Assembly (NCBI GenBank): GCA_947178125.1
Contig: CAMWXB010000010.1
Coordinates: 27,781 to 91,780 of the forward strand
Origin: an uncultured Lachnospiraceae bacterium
GTDB lineage: Bacteria > Bacillota > Clostridia > Lachnospirales > Lachnospiraceae
DNA: 64,000 nt
Reading direction: 5' to 3'
Part shown: piece after piece, positions 25,071 through 35,898 of the stretch
Numbering within the stretch: position 1 is the stretch's first letter
Layout of the letters: each line of letters opens with the position of its first letter
Position numbers and translations under genes: made by a program
The notes under the pieces: model-generated
What the model was told of the DNA's origin: nothing
Seen by the model: only the letters and a program-made list of their open reading frames with translations
Databases searched by the model: none

Positions 25071-27227
25071 ATGAAAGACGGTCAATACGCTGCATTCAAA
25101 AATTCGGCAGAGGAATTTGTAAAGGAGTTTGGAAACAGAAAAAATCAGAAAATTGCCATATATGGTATTGGGCAGTATACAGCGTCTTTGCTGCCTGAAC
25201 TGAATGATTTTCATATTGTTGGTTTGATGGATGGCGATCAGACAAATATTGGAAAAATGATATATGGATATAAAGTTCTTAGTCTTGAAGAAGCAGAAAA
25301 GGAAGCAGATGTCATTATTATTAATACTTCTTCTTTTTACTGGGAAATGATTTTTCAGAGGATAGAAAACAGCAAAATTCCGGTATATTATGCGAATGGT
25401 GAACTGGCACATAAGAAAAAAAGTTCCTACATAATTGATGAAGAATGTAAAATTTCATTTGCTGTCATGAAGCAGAAAATTGATGATGCAGATGTGGTGT
25501 CCTTTGATTTCTATGATACTTTGGTGATGCGGCTTGTTTATAGTCCGGGGGATATTTTAAAGATTACGGAGCAAAGAATTAGAAGTGTACTTAGCGTGGA
25601 GATACCTTTTGTTGAGTTGCGTAACAGAGCAGTAGCGGAATTGACCGGCAAAGAATATACGTTAGATGAGATTTATCAATGTATGGAGAAATATGTTGAT
25701 CGGTCTAAATGTGAAAGAATAAAATTATTGGAAATAGATACAGAAATGAAATTGACCATTGCCAGAAAAGATATGGTAGAGCTTTTTAAATATGCAGTCC
25801 GAAAGGGTAAAGAGGTATATGTGCTGTCTGATATGTATTTATCAGGAGAAACCATAAAAGAGATTGCCGCAAAATGTGGAATGGATATAGGAGAAGAACA
25901 TTTATGGGTTTCTTGTGAAGTTGGGAAGAGCAAAAAGAGTGGCGGTATGTGGGAATTGTTTTCACAGAAAATAACAGATAAAAAAGCAATTCATTTTGGG
26001 GATTCAGTTGTAGGTGATGAAGAAAAACCACAGAATGTAGGAGTAACAGCTGTCCATATACCAGGTCCGGCAGAACTATTGAGAAATAGTGCTTTAGTAA
26101 AAATAACGCCATACATAAATTCGCTGCATAGTTCTTTTGTCATGGGGATTTTATTAAATGAAATATTTAACAGCCCATTTACATATGAAAAGACGGAAGA
26201 AGTATTAGAGATTGCGTCATGCAAGACCTTCGGAAAATGTATTTTTGGTGATATTACTTTAACGTATTTATTGAAAATTCTATCGGAAGTAAGAAAGCAG
26301 AAGATAGAAAATCTTGTATTTCTTGCAAGAGACGGCTATTTCTTAAAACAGGATTTCGATCTGCTTTGCAAACAAGTTGGAGTTAATGTATCCAGTTTTT
26401 ATCTATTTGTCTCCAGAAAAGTGATACTGAGTGCGGCATCAGATGATGATGAAGCGTATTTGAGGCTTGTAAAGTCTGATTATAACGGAGATTTTGCATC
26501 CTATTTATGGGACAGGTTCGGTATTAGGATAGATGCGGGTGACTGCCATATCAATCAGAAATGCTGTATGCCGAATGACTATTCGGAAGTAAGTGAATGG
26601 TTAAAACCATATGATGAGGATATTTGTGTTAGTCTTATGCGTTATAGACAAAACTACAGAAAGTACCTGAACCAGTTTGAATGGAAGAAAAAAAGTGCAG
26701 TTGTGGATATCTGTTATACAGGAAGCATTCAATACTGGTTATCAAGAATAGTAGATACGGAGATTACAGGTTTTTATTTTGTAGCAGATCTATCGGAAGA
26801 AAACAGATTTCAGAAGGCGAATCCAATGATTGCATGTTTTCAGGAAGAAAATGACCTGAAAGCAGAAAAATCTCATATCTGGAAAAACCATAAGTTGATA
26901 GAAAGCTTATATACAGCTCCATATGGAATGGTCAGGAGTATAGATGAATATGGGAATTTTGAGACATATCCATCAGGAAATAATCAAAAACATTTCGTGG
27001 AGAGGGAGCAGATCAATGCAGGCATTCAGGAATTTATAAGTGAGTATATAAAAATGTATGAAGAGATAGGATTTGATATGCAGTCCTCTGAGACGGATCC
27101 CCAATTTACGGATACATTGTTCGGTGTATTTTTTGATGGAGATATCCTCTTTGGAGAAACCATTAAAAAGTGTTTCTGGCATGAAGATGGTTTTATAAAT
27201 TCCTCTAAAGAGTACAGTTTGTTTTAA
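25071..27227 (+). CDS. HAD-like hydrolase domain protein with N-terminal Rossmann-like module
   Basis: 'IAIYGIGQYTASLLPEL' N-term; HAD motif I 'VVSFDFYDTLVMRL', motif II 'VYVLSDMYLSGE', motif III 'IHFGDSVVGDEEKP'. ATG 25071 has a good RBS. Confidence 0.75.
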   Translation: MKDGQYAAFKNSAEEFVKEFGNRKNQKIAIYGIGQYTASLLPELNDFHIVGLMDGDQTNIGKMIYGYKVLSLEEAEKEADVIIINTSSFYWEMIFQRIENSKIPVYYANGELAHKKKSSYIIDEECKISFAVMKQKIDDADVVSFDFYDTLVMRLVYSPGDILKITEQRIRSVLSVEIPFVELRNRAVAELTGKEYTLDEIYQCMEKYVDRSKCERIKLLEIDTEMKLTIARKDMVELFKYAVRKGKEVYVLSDMYLSGETIKEIAAKCGMDIGEEHLWVSCEVGKSKKSGGMWELFSQKITDKKAIHFGDSVVGDEEKPQNVGVTAVHIPGPAELLRNSALVKITPYINSLHSSFVMGILLNEIFNSPFTYEKTEEVLEIASCKTFGKCIFGDITLTYLLKILSEVRKQKIENLVFLARDGYFLKQDFDLLCKQVGVNVSSFYLFVSRKVILSAASDDDEAYLRLVKSDYNGDFASYLWDRFGIRIDAGDCHINQKCCMPNDYSEVSEWLKPYDEDICVSLMRYRQNYRKYLNQFEWKKKSAVVDICYTGSIQYWLSRIVDTEITGFYFVADLSEENRFQKANPMIACFQEENDLKAEKSHIWKNHKLIESLYTAPYGMVRSIDEYGNFETYPSGNNQKHFVEREQINAGIQEFISEYIKMYEEIGFDMQSSETDPQFTDTLFGVFFDGDILFGETIKKCFWHEDGFINSSKEYSLF

Positions 27228-27244
27228 AAAAGGAGGTATAGAGT

Positions 27245-28393
27245 ATGGATATTATGTTCAATGATACTTGGAAAGATATATCAGAGATTGTTATATATGG
27301 CCTGGGAATGGTCGGTAAGAAGTATTTTGATATGTTAAAAAAGGATTTTGCAATAAAATATATTGTTGACAATAATCCCAAGACACCAGATTTTTATAAA
27401 GGTATAAAAGTAATTTCCTTAGATGAACTATTATCAGTAAGAAACCATGAAAAAATAGTGGTATTGGCATCAAAAGAAGCATTTCTTTCGATTAAAAGGG
27501 AGCTGGAACAAAATAATCTGACAGAATATGAAGATTATGTCAGATTTGATGATTTTGTCAAGGATTGGTACTGGCAGGTAAAGAATAAAAACTGTATCAG
27601 GGAGGTACATGTAGCAACTAATACAAATTGCACTTTTAATTGTGAAAAATGTAATATGTTTGTTCCTTATTATAAATCGGCAGTCACCTATACACTGGAA
27701 GAAATAAGACGCAGTCTTGATGTTTTTTTTCCATTGGTAGATTTTGTATTTGTTCTTTCTTATTTGGGGGGAGAACCATTTTTAAATCGTGAATTGAAGG
27801 ATATTCTAAAATATACTTATGAAAATTATCATACAAAAATAGGCAGAATAGAAATTGTTTCCAATGGCAGTATGATACCTGATGTGGAAACTTTGGAAAC
27901 CATGTGCCAATACCATATCTTAGTCAGGATAAGTGATTATACGGAACATGTAAATTATCGGAAAAAACTGCAGGAGTTAATCAGCGTTTTGGAAGAGTAT
28001 GGGATACAGTATTCGATTGAAAAAAGTTTAGAATGGGTGGATTTCTGTTTTCCGAAAAAAGACGAGAAGTTCCAGCTGCCTATAAAAGATGTCCGGGCTC
28101 ATATGCTTTGTTGCGCCCCAGCCTTTCATGGATTGAACGATGGGAAGTTTTATTATTGTCATGTGGCATGGAGTGCAGAAAAGGCTGGATTAATAAAGCT
28201 AAGTGAGAATGATTATATTGATTTGACAAATTACAGGATAGATGCTGAGAATAAGAGATATTTGGTTGAATATGCAAATGGGAATATGAAGAATGGATAT
28301 GTCAGTTTGTGTGGTAAGTGTATGGGCTGTGGAATCGATAATCACTATGTTGTTCCGGCAGGGCAGCAGGAAGAAAGGATAAATCATGTATAA
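27245..28393 (+). CDS. Radical SAM protein with N-terminal Rossmann-like module and C-terminal Cys cluster
   Basis: 'NTNCTFNCEKCNMF' (CxxxCxxC), 'YLGGEPFLNREL', 'IVSNGS', C-terminal 'LCGKCMGCG'. Confidence 0.82.
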   Translation: MDIMFNDTWKDISEIVIYGLGMVGKKYFDMLKKDFAIKYIVDNNPKTPDFYKGIKVISLDELLSVRNHEKIVVLASKEAFLSIKRELEQNNLTEYEDYVRFDDFVKDWYWQVKNKNCIREVHVATNTNCTFNCEKCNMFVPYYKSAVTYTLEEIRRSLDVFFPLVDFVFVLSYLGGEPFLNRELKDILKYTYENYHTKIGRIEIVSNGSMIPDVETLETMCQYHILVRISDYTEHVNYRKKLQELISVLEEYGIQYSIEKSLEWVDFCFPKKDEKFQLPIKDVRAHMLCCAPAFHGLNDGKFYYCHVAWSAEKAGLIKLSENDYIDLTNYRIDAENKRYLVEYANGNMKNGYVSLCGKCMGCGIDNHYVVPAGQQEERINHV

Positions 28394-29534
28394 AAATAAT
28401 TCTGTTGATTATGTAGCTGAACATATAAAAGAGCTTGTTGATAGCGGTTATCAGGTATGCATATGGGGAACGGAAGAAAAAGCTGCAAAACTTGGCGTGA
28501 TTTTATTAGACAAATGTGAAATTCCGATTCATTGTTATTGTGATGGCCGTGAAGAAAAATGGGGAAAAGAAATTGTTAAAGATAAATTCTGCATTACTCT
28601 GGAAGAACTGAAAAAAAATGCGGAAAGGTATGTGTGTATCGTTATGATTAATGATGTAGATACACCGGATGTCATCCAAAGGGTAGAAAGCTATGGCGTA
28701 AAATACTGTTGCGGTTTTTATGATTTGTTGTGTTCTGATTATGCGCTGCATTGTTTTTATCCTTTTACAGTAAAAGAACAGGGAAGAGGTATTGAAAGAA
28801 GAGTAGAGAAAGTTATATCGTTTGATGATACGGACAGGATAGAAGATAGAATAGCTATCTATACCTGTATCGTAGGAAAGTATGATGAAATATTACAACC
28901 TCAAATGATAGAAGGAAATTGTGACTATTATTTGGTGTCAGATAATAAGCCTCAAAATTGCTTATATAAATGGGTACCGTTATCTTCATTAGATATACCC
29001 GAAGGGTTAAATAATTCTTTGATTAATAGATATTGTAAAATAAATGCGCATAAACTATTTCCTCAGTATAAATATTCAATATATCTTGATGGGAACATAG
29101 AACTAAAACAAAATATATCAAAGAAATATTTGAGTAAAATTGAAAATAAAGCTTCAAGAATTGCTTGTTTGAAAAGGCAAACGAGAGTTTCGGATATATA
29201 TCAAGATAGTATTCATGTATTGGTCTCTGAATTGGAAAATGAAGAAAAGGTATATAGACAAATGGAAAAATACTGGCGCGAAGGTTTGCCGCGAAATCAT
29301 AGACAGCTGTGTGGAAGAGTTTTAGTTAGGGAACATAATCATCCCAATTGCATCAAAATTATGAAAGATTGGTGGAATGAAGTTTCGACCCAGGCATATA
29401 GGGATCAGCTTTCATTTATGTATGCAGTATGGAAGAATGGTTTTGCGTATGATGATATAGGATGGTTAGATGTTGGGGGATGGAATAATGAAGATTATGT
29501 AGTAAAAAAACATTTAGATAGATGTGGAGAATAA
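28386..29534 (+). CDS. DUF616-type putative glycosyltransferase with N-terminal Rossmann-like module
   Basis: 'IAIYTCIVGKYDEILQP', 'CKINAHKLFPQYKYSIYLDGNIEL', 'RDQLSFMYAVWKNG'. Confidence 0.65.
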   Translation: MYKNNSVDYVAEHIKELVDSGYQVCIWGTEEKAAKLGVILLDKCEIPIHCYCDGREEKWGKEIVKDKFCITLEELKKNAERYVCIVMINDVDTPDVIQRVESYGVKYCCGFYDLLCSDYALHCFYPFTVKEQGRGIERRVEKVISFDDTDRIEDRIAIYTCIVGKYDEILQPQMIEGNCDYYLVSDNKPQNCLYKWVPLSSLDIPEGLNNSLINRYCKINAHKLFPQYKYSIYLDGNIELKQNISKKYLSKIENKASRIACLKRQTRVSDIYQDSIHVLVSELENEEKVYRQMEKYWREGLPRNHRQLCGRVLVREHNHPNCIKIMKDWWNEVSTQAYRDQLSFMYAVWKNGFAYDDIGWLDVGGWNNEDYVVKKHLDRCGE

Positions 29535-29544
29535 AGGAGTAGAT

Positions 29545-31431
29545 ATGGGTGGAATTTGTGGATTTATAGGAAAAAAATGTCTTAGTGAAATCGAATTGGC
29601 AGGGATGAGTGAGAAAGTAGCGCATCGTGGGACAAAAAATGAATATGGACAGGCAATATTTCAATTAGATGGAGGCTATTATGCTGGATTAGCATACAGG
29701 AGGCTTGCAATAAAAGGAAATGATAAAACGTTTGAGTTACCTGTTTGCTCGCCTGATAAGAGTATAAGTGTAATATTGGATGGTGAAATATACAATTATC
29801 AGGAGATTCGTGAGCAGATTAAGGATTATCCATTTCATACAGACAGTGATACAGAGGTTATCCTTGCAGCATATTTGAAATGGGGAATTCAGTTCCTTGA
29901 AAAAGTAAATGGAATGTTCGCGATTGCTTTATTGGATCGTAGAAGTAATTTATTGTATCTAACGCGTGATAGGATGGGAGAGAAGCCGCTCTATTATTAT
30001 GTAAATAATGAAAATGAAGTCTTGTTCTCATCACAGCCCAAATCTTTTCTGGTATGTAATCAATTTGTTAAAGGGATAAATTCTGCAATATTGGGTAGTT
30101 ATTTTTTACATGCATGTATCGAGGCGCCTAATACCATTTATAAAGATGTATATAAACTGGAACATGGCAGTATTTTAAAAATATGTAATGGAGAATTGCA
30201 TATTGAGAGATATTGGGATGTTGCCAGTAAGTATAGAGAAATGTCTCGATATGAAATTAAGGATTATGAAGAAGCAAAAAATGGGGTGGAAAATGTACTG
30301 AAAAAAGCCATTCAGATTAGAATGGCGGAAAATCAACCAAAAGGATTTTGTCTAAGTGGAGGCTATGATTCGGCTCTTGTGTGTGCTTTGGCGCAAAATA
30401 TTTCTAATGAGCCTATAAAAACGTATACGATAGGGGTAAATGATGACTCAATAAATGAGGCTGTGTATGCGAAAAGAATAGGAGAGCATTTGGGAACAAA
30501 ACACACAGAATTATATATTGATGAAAAGCAAATGCTTTCTTTGCTTGAAGAAATACCGGAGTATTACGATGAGCCTTTTGCTGATTCCTCACAATTACCT
30601 ACTATGTTGTTGGCATCGTTAGCTAGAAGAGATGTCGATTTGATATTGACAGGAATAGGTGGAGACGAGTTGTTTGGAGGTTTGGATATTTACGAAATAG
30701 TGCGAGAAGCTCAGAAAAAAGCATATATAGGTAAATTAATGTATTTGCTTAGAAAGAATCCACATATTAATAAGATGAAAATGTGGGAAAAACTTTCTAT
30801 AAAATACAGGATTATCTCAGATGATTTTAATTCTGAAGCGCAGACCCAGACAGGGGTAAAACAATACATAAACTGTATAAAGAATATTCTGAAAGAAGAA
30901 CCTAGTAGCTTTTATTATGAGATAGAGTCACGTTATCAGGAAAAAGACTGGGGTGTACGTAGAATGCTTTTGGATTTAGATACTTTTACGATAGACGATG
31001 AATTGACAAAACAGGATAGAGGAGCTATGAAATATGGGCTGGAGAGCAGGTCTCCATTTTATGACAAAGACGTAATAGAATATTCTTTTAGAATACCTAT
31101 AGATTTTAAGTTAAATAAGTTAGAGAGGAAAAAAATTTTAAAGGATATATTGCACCAATATGTACCCAAAGAAATAATGGATAGAAGGAAGATGGGATTT
31201 TGTATTCCGCAAGATAAATGGTTAAGAGGTCCTTTGAAAGAAAAAGTAATGGATTATACGGAGCGGAGTTTTTTAATAAGGCAGGGAATATTTAATCCAG
31301 ATGAAACAAGTAAATTTGTAAATACATATATGAAGACGGGTGATTTGGGAAAATGGAGTGGTGCAAATTACTCAAAAATTGTATGGGCATATTTTATGTT
31401 TCAACAATGGTATATGAAATATATTTTATAA
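29545..31431 (+). CDS. AsnB-type asparagine synthetase paralogue, glutaminase site apparently inactivated
   Basis: 'MGGICGFIG' where Cys is expected at position 2; 'LSGGYDSALVCALA' PP-loop intact. ATG at 29545 (ORF track 29524). Confidence 0.85.
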   Translation: MGGICGFIGKKCLSEIELAGMSEKVAHRGTKNEYGQAIFQLDGGYYAGLAYRRLAIKGNDKTFELPVCSPDKSISVILDGEIYNYQEIREQIKDYPFHTDSDTEVILAAYLKWGIQFLEKVNGMFAIALLDRRSNLLYLTRDRMGEKPLYYYVNNENEVLFSSQPKSFLVCNQFVKGINSAILGSYFLHACIEAPNTIYKDVYKLEHGSILKICNGELHIERYWDVASKYREMSRYEIKDYEEAKNGVENVLKKAIQIRMAENQPKGFCLSGGYDSALVCALAQNISNEPIKTYTIGVNDDSINEAVYAKRIGEHLGTKHTELYIDEKQMLSLLEEIPEYYDEPFADSSQLPTMLLASLARRDVDLILTGIGGDELFGGLDIYEIVREAQKKAYIGKLMYLLRKNPHINKMKMWEKLSIKYRIISDDFNSEAQTQTGVKQYINCIKNILKEEPSSFYYEIESRYQEKDWGVRRMLLDLDTFTIDDELTKQDRGAMKYGLESRSPFYDKDVIEYSFRIPIDFKLNKLERKKILKDILHQYVPKEIMDRRKMGFCIPQDKWLRGPLKEKVMDYTERSFLIRQGIFNPDETSKFVNTYMKTGDLGKWSGANYSKIVWAYFMFQQWYMKYIL

Positions 31432-31467
31432 AAATATGTACAAAGGAATGAAATAGATGGTGAAAAT

Positions 31468-33063
31468 ATGCAAGAGCAGGATTTAATCAGTGTAATTGTA
31501 CCAATTTATAATGTGAAAGACTATTTAAATGAATGTATAGAATCTATTGTTACACAGACATATACAAAGCTGGAGATACTTTTAATAAATGATGGATCAA
31601 CGGATGACTGTGAGGAAATATGTCTTGATTGGCATAGGAAGGATGATCGGATCATCTATGTCAGTAAAAAAAATGAGACACTTGGACCAACAAGAAATTT
31701 AGGAATACAGATGGCGAGAGGTAAGTATATAGCATTCGTGGATTCAGATGATTGGATTGCCAGTACTTTTATTCAGAAACTGTATTCTTGCGTGGTAGAA
31801 GAAGATAGGGATTTTGCCAGAAGCGATTATTATATAGTACGCGGAAGTGAGAGATTTCTTGTAAATAATAATGAATATTATCCATTTAATGAGCGTAATG
31901 TACGCAGAATGATTGCAAGTGGACAGGCAGTCACAATATGGACAGGTCTATACAAGAAATCATTGTGGACTGAGAATAAAGTAGAGATGCCGCCAGGAGC
32001 ACATCAAGATTTGGCTATTTTAGGATTATTATTTATCTATGCCAAGAGGATAGGAAGGTGCGGAGAAGGGTTGTATTACTATAGGGAAAATAGGCAGGGA
32101 AATATTTCTTTGACTACGCGTGGGCATTCTACGATACTTCCAGCATTGCAACATTTGATTAAAGAGTATATGGAAAGAAAACTATTTGATGAATATGGAG
32201 AAGAGTTAAAGCGTCTCTGCATCAATAGATCAAATATGGGAATTACGGGATTTCTCGAAGAAAAGAATATAATAACGAAGAATCAGTATTATGACGAAAT
32301 AAAAGAATTCTTGAATCAGGCATTCGGAATTTCGGATGAATATTATGATAACAGGATGATAGCAATTGGAAGCTATAACCTGCAAAGAGTGCTTAGCAGA
32401 GTCTATTTTTGCAGTGATATAGAAGATTTGAAGTTTCAGCATTCCAGTATTATTTCCATCATGGCTTCTCCGGTGGAAACAGTGATAAGCGAAAGTAAGT
32501 CTTTTAGGGATAGGATGATTTGTGCGGACTGTCAGAAAAAACTGGTAGCGGATATACAAAATAGTAATATTAAATATATTTTGCTTGATTTTCTGGAGGA
32601 GCGGAACGATATCTGGGATTTGGGTGAGGGAAGATATATTACAGACAGTGAGGCCTTTAGAGATAAAGGTATATCTTTGGAAAATGCAAGACTCATTAAG
32701 AGGGACACACAAGAGTGTAGAGAACTTTGGGAGGATAAATGTTGTCAGTTCATAAATGTTTTGAAACAGAATTTTTTGTCAGAGAATATTTTTCTGGTCA
32801 AGTTCTTTCTTGCAGAAGGATATGGTGGATATGGGAAAGAAAAACAATATGAAACTATAGAGGAAATAAGAGAGTTGAATAAGATATTGGAAGGCTATTA
32901 TACTTTTTTCGAACAGAATTATAGCGGAATCAATATCATACAGCTGGAAGAGAAATATAATTATACGGAAGTTTGTGCAAAGTATGGGTGTGTTCCGTGG
33001 CATTTAAATATCTATGCGCAATTTGACATCCAGAACAAAATTAATGAAATTATCGAATTGTAA
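31468..33063 (+). CDS. Glycosyltransferase family 2
   Basis: 'ISVIVPIYNVKDYLNECIESIVTQTYTKLEILLINDGSTDDC', 'IAFVDSDDWI'. Confidence 0.9.
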   Translation: MQEQDLISVIVPIYNVKDYLNECIESIVTQTYTKLEILLINDGSTDDCEEICLDWHRKDDRIIYVSKKNETLGPTRNLGIQMARGKYIAFVDSDDWIASTFIQKLYSCVVEEDRDFARSDYYIVRGSERFLVNNNEYYPFNERNVRRMIASGQAVTIWTGLYKKSLWTENKVEMPPGAHQDLAILGLLFIYAKRIGRCGEGLYYYRENRQGNISLTTRGHSTILPALQHLIKEYMERKLFDEYGEELKRLCINRSNMGITGFLEEKNIITKNQYYDEIKEFLNQAFGISDEYYDNRMIAIGSYNLQRVLSRVYFCSDIEDLKFQHSSIISIMASPVETVISESKSFRDRMICADCQKKLVADIQNSNIKYILLDFLEERNDIWDLGEGRYITDSEAFRDKGISLENARLIKRDTQECRELWEDKCCQFINVLKQNFLSENIFLVKFFLAEGYGGYGKEKQYETIEEIRELNKILEGYYTFFEQNYSGINIIQLEEKYNYTEVCAKYGCVPWHLNIYAQFDIQNKINEIIEL

Positions 33064-33077
33064 AAGGATAAAAAGTT

Positions 33078-34961
33078 ATGTGTGGGATATGTGGATTTAT
33101 TTCACGGAAAAAAGTGGGATTGGATACACTGATACGGATGAATAATATGCTTAAACACAGAGGGCCGGATGACCATGGTGAGGAAATATATTCGATATCG
33201 GATGGCTGGACAGTAGGATTTGCACATAGAAGGCTTTCCATTATGGATCTTTCCGCTAATGGACATCAGCCGATGCACTCTCGGGACGAGCGTATCACGG
33301 TAATATTTAACGGAGAAATATATAATTTTAGAGAGATTAGAGAAGAGGTCAGCGATTACCCATATAAAACAGAATGTGATACAGAGGTTATTATTGCGGC
33401 GTATAGGAAGTGGGGAATCGGTTTTGTTGATAGATTAAATGGGATGTTTTCTATCGCATTATTAGATAGAGAGGAAAATTCCGTATACTTTCTTCGTGAT
33501 AGAATAGGTAAAAAGCCATTTTATTATTTCCTTGGAAGAGATGGAGAAATTGTGTTTGCATCAGAGTTGAAAGCTATTATGCAATATCCAACATTTGACA
33601 GAGAAATAAATGGAGATGTTCTTGGCAGATATTTGCATAAACAGTATATTGCGGCACCGAATACTATTTTTAAAAATACATATAAGTTGGAAGCGGGTGG
33701 GATATTAAAGATAAATAGAGGCACTATTCAGAAGTGGAAATATTGGGATGTTGCAATCCAGTATCGTATGGCGCAGAATGAACTGGTTACTGATTATGAG
33801 CAGGCAAAGCATGAGTTAAAAAATCTTCTAAAGCAGGCGATAGCCAGAAGACTTTATGCAGATGTTCCACTTGGGGCATTTTTAAGTGGAGGATATGATT
33901 CAACAATTGTGTGCGCATTGGCAGGACAAATACTTGATAAGCCTGTTAAAACATTCAGTATCGGTTTTCATAATGAGAAGATCAACGAAGCACATTATGC
34001 CCGAAAAGTCGCACAATATCTGCAAACGGAACATTATGAGTTATATCTTGATGAAGATGATATGTTGAGAATGGTTGAAGATATACCATCGTATTTTGAT
34101 GAACCCCATGCGGACACATCAGATATAGCTACTATGCTCGTCTCTGAACTGGCAAAAAGACAAGTGTCTGTCGTGTTGTCAGGAGATGGCGGTGATGAAT
34201 TATTTGGTGGCTATAATATATATACAAATCTTCAAAAAGCCCAGAAATTTGCACAAAAAGGAAGGATGCTCCAGTTTATAAGAAAGTTTCCTTATATAAG
34301 CAGGTTGGATGTATGGAATAGGATGCCTTTGTATCAAAGAATTGCTTCCGATAATGTAGCAGATGAAAATAAGACACAGACAGGAATATCTCAATATTTA
34401 AGGACGATCAATAAGCTCTTGCTTAACAAAGAAAATAGTTTTTATTATGAATTTGAATCCAAATATGGTGAAAAAAGATATGATATTACAAGAATGCTAC
34501 TGGATCAGGATACATACCTCCCAGAGGACATATTAGCTAAAGTGGACAGAGCCTCAATGAAGTATGCGTTAGAATGTAGATGCCCAATTCTGGATAAAGA
34601 TGTTATTGAGTACTCTTATAGAATCTTGCCGGAATATAAAGATGATAAGGGAAATCAGAAAAAGATATTGAAAGATATTGCATATGAAATTGTTCCGAGG
34701 GAACTTTTAGAACGTCCCAAGGCGGGATTCGGTATTCCGATGGGAAAGTGGATTCAGGGGCCGTTAAAAGAGCAGCTAATGGATTGGACGAGCAGAGATT
34801 TTTTGGTAAGACAGGGAATTTTTGACCCGGATGCTGTGATTAAGTTCGTGAATGAATACTTAAAAAATGGGGATAAAGGAAAGGGGAGCGGAAACAACTA
34901 TTCGCAAATATGTTGGCCTTATTTTGTATTCCAGCAATGGTATTCTGCCTATATATGTTAG
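33078..34961 (+). CDS. Asparagine synthase (glutamine-hydrolysing), AsnB-like
   Basis: 'MCGICGFIS' N-terminal catalytic Cys, 'FNGEIYNFREIRE', 'LSGGYDSTIVCALAG'. Confidence 0.92.
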   Translation: MCGICGFISRKKVGLDTLIRMNNMLKHRGPDDHGEEIYSISDGWTVGFAHRRLSIMDLSANGHQPMHSRDERITVIFNGEIYNFREIREEVSDYPYKTECDTEVIIAAYRKWGIGFVDRLNGMFSIALLDREENSVYFLRDRIGKKPFYYFLGRDGEIVFASELKAIMQYPTFDREINGDVLGRYLHKQYIAAPNTIFKNTYKLEAGGILKINRGTIQKWKYWDVAIQYRMAQNELVTDYEQAKHELKNLLKQAIARRLYADVPLGAFLSGGYDSTIVCALAGQILDKPVKTFSIGFHNEKINEAHYARKVAQYLQTEHYELYLDEDDMLRMVEDIPSYFDEPHADTSDIATMLVSELAKRQVSVVLSGDGGDELFGGYNIYTNLQKAQKFAQKGRMLQFIRKFPYISRLDVWNRMPLYQRIASDNVADENKTQTGISQYLRTINKLLLNKENSFYYEFESKYGEKRYDITRMLLDQDTYLPEDILAKVDRASMKYALECRCPILDKDVIEYSYRILPEYKDDKGNQKKILKDIAYEIVPRELLERPKAGFGIPMGKWIQGPLKEQLMDWTSRDFLVRQGIFDPDAVIKFVNEYLKNGDKGKGSGNNYSQICWPYFVFQQWYSAYIC

Positions 34962-34986
34962 AAGAGAAGAAAGAGGATAATGAATC

Positions 34987-35862
34987 ATGGATATAATCAG
35001 ATTTTCAGGTGGTTTGGGAAATCAAATGTTTCAATATGCTTTTATGGAAGCTCTAAAAAGTAAAGGTAGAGATGTAAGAGCAAGCCTTGGTTTCTACAAT
35101 AAACATCCCGATGCCATGCCTTTTTCTCTTTGTAGTGTTTTTCCGGAAATAGATTTAGAATATGTTTCTGATAGTGAATTTGATGTGATTGATGAAAAGT
35201 GGAAAGAAGTAAAACAAAGGGGAATAGGTGAAGAGTATTATCAGAACTATTCTGAAAGGTTTTTCTGGGTGGAGGATGCAGCAAAAGAACCTGGCACTTA
35301 TCACTCTGAAGTTTTTCTGACGAAAAATTGTGTATTTGTTGGATATTGGCAGACGGAAAAATATTTTACGGATATAAAAGATAAATTGGTGCAAAAATTC
35401 AAGTTTGCAAATGTTGGTTTGGCACTTAGCGATTTTGCTGAAAAATTATCGGGTGAAGTGTATGTTAGTGTACACGTCAGGCGGGGAGATTATTTAACAT
35501 ATGCAGATTCATATATGGGAATATGCACATGTGACTATTATCAAGCAGCGATAGAGTACATAAGAAGTAGGGAACCAAATGCAAGGTTTATATTTTTTTC
35601 AGATGATATGGATTGGGTGAAGAATAATATCTTCGTATCAGAGGCTGTATTTTTTGAAAAAAATTTGTTTGATAATTATGAAGATTGGTTCGATTTGTAT
35701 CTGATGACAAGGTGTAAACACAATATTCTTGCCAATAGCAGTTTTAGTTGGTGGGGAGCATGGTTGAATCAAAACGAAGGGAAGATAGTAATTGCACCTG
35801 ATAAATGGATTGGATATAGTGATACGCCGGATATTTGGTGTGATGGTTGGATCAGGTTATAA
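34987..35862 (+). CDS. GT11 alpha-1,2-fucosyltransferase-like
   Basis: 'IRFSGGLGNQMFQYAFMEAL', 'SVHVRRGDYL', 'ILANSSFSWWGAWLN'. Confidence 0.92.
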   Translation: MDIIRFSGGLGNQMFQYAFMEALKSKGRDVRASLGFYNKHPDAMPFSLCSVFPEIDLEYVSDSEFDVIDEKWKEVKQRGIGEEYYQNYSERFFWVEDAAKEPGTYHSEVFLTKNCVFVGYWQTEKYFTDIKDKLVQKFKFANVGLALSDFAEKLSGEVYVSVHVRRGDYLTYADSYMGICTCDYYQAAIEYIRSREPNARFIFFSDDMDWVKNNIFVSEAVFFEKNLFDNYEDWFDLYLMTRCKHNILANSSFSWWGAWLNQNEGKIVIAPDKWIGYSDTPDIWCDGWIRL

Positions 35863-35898
35863 GAGTAATGTTCAATTAGTAGAAGGGAAAAGGAGTAT

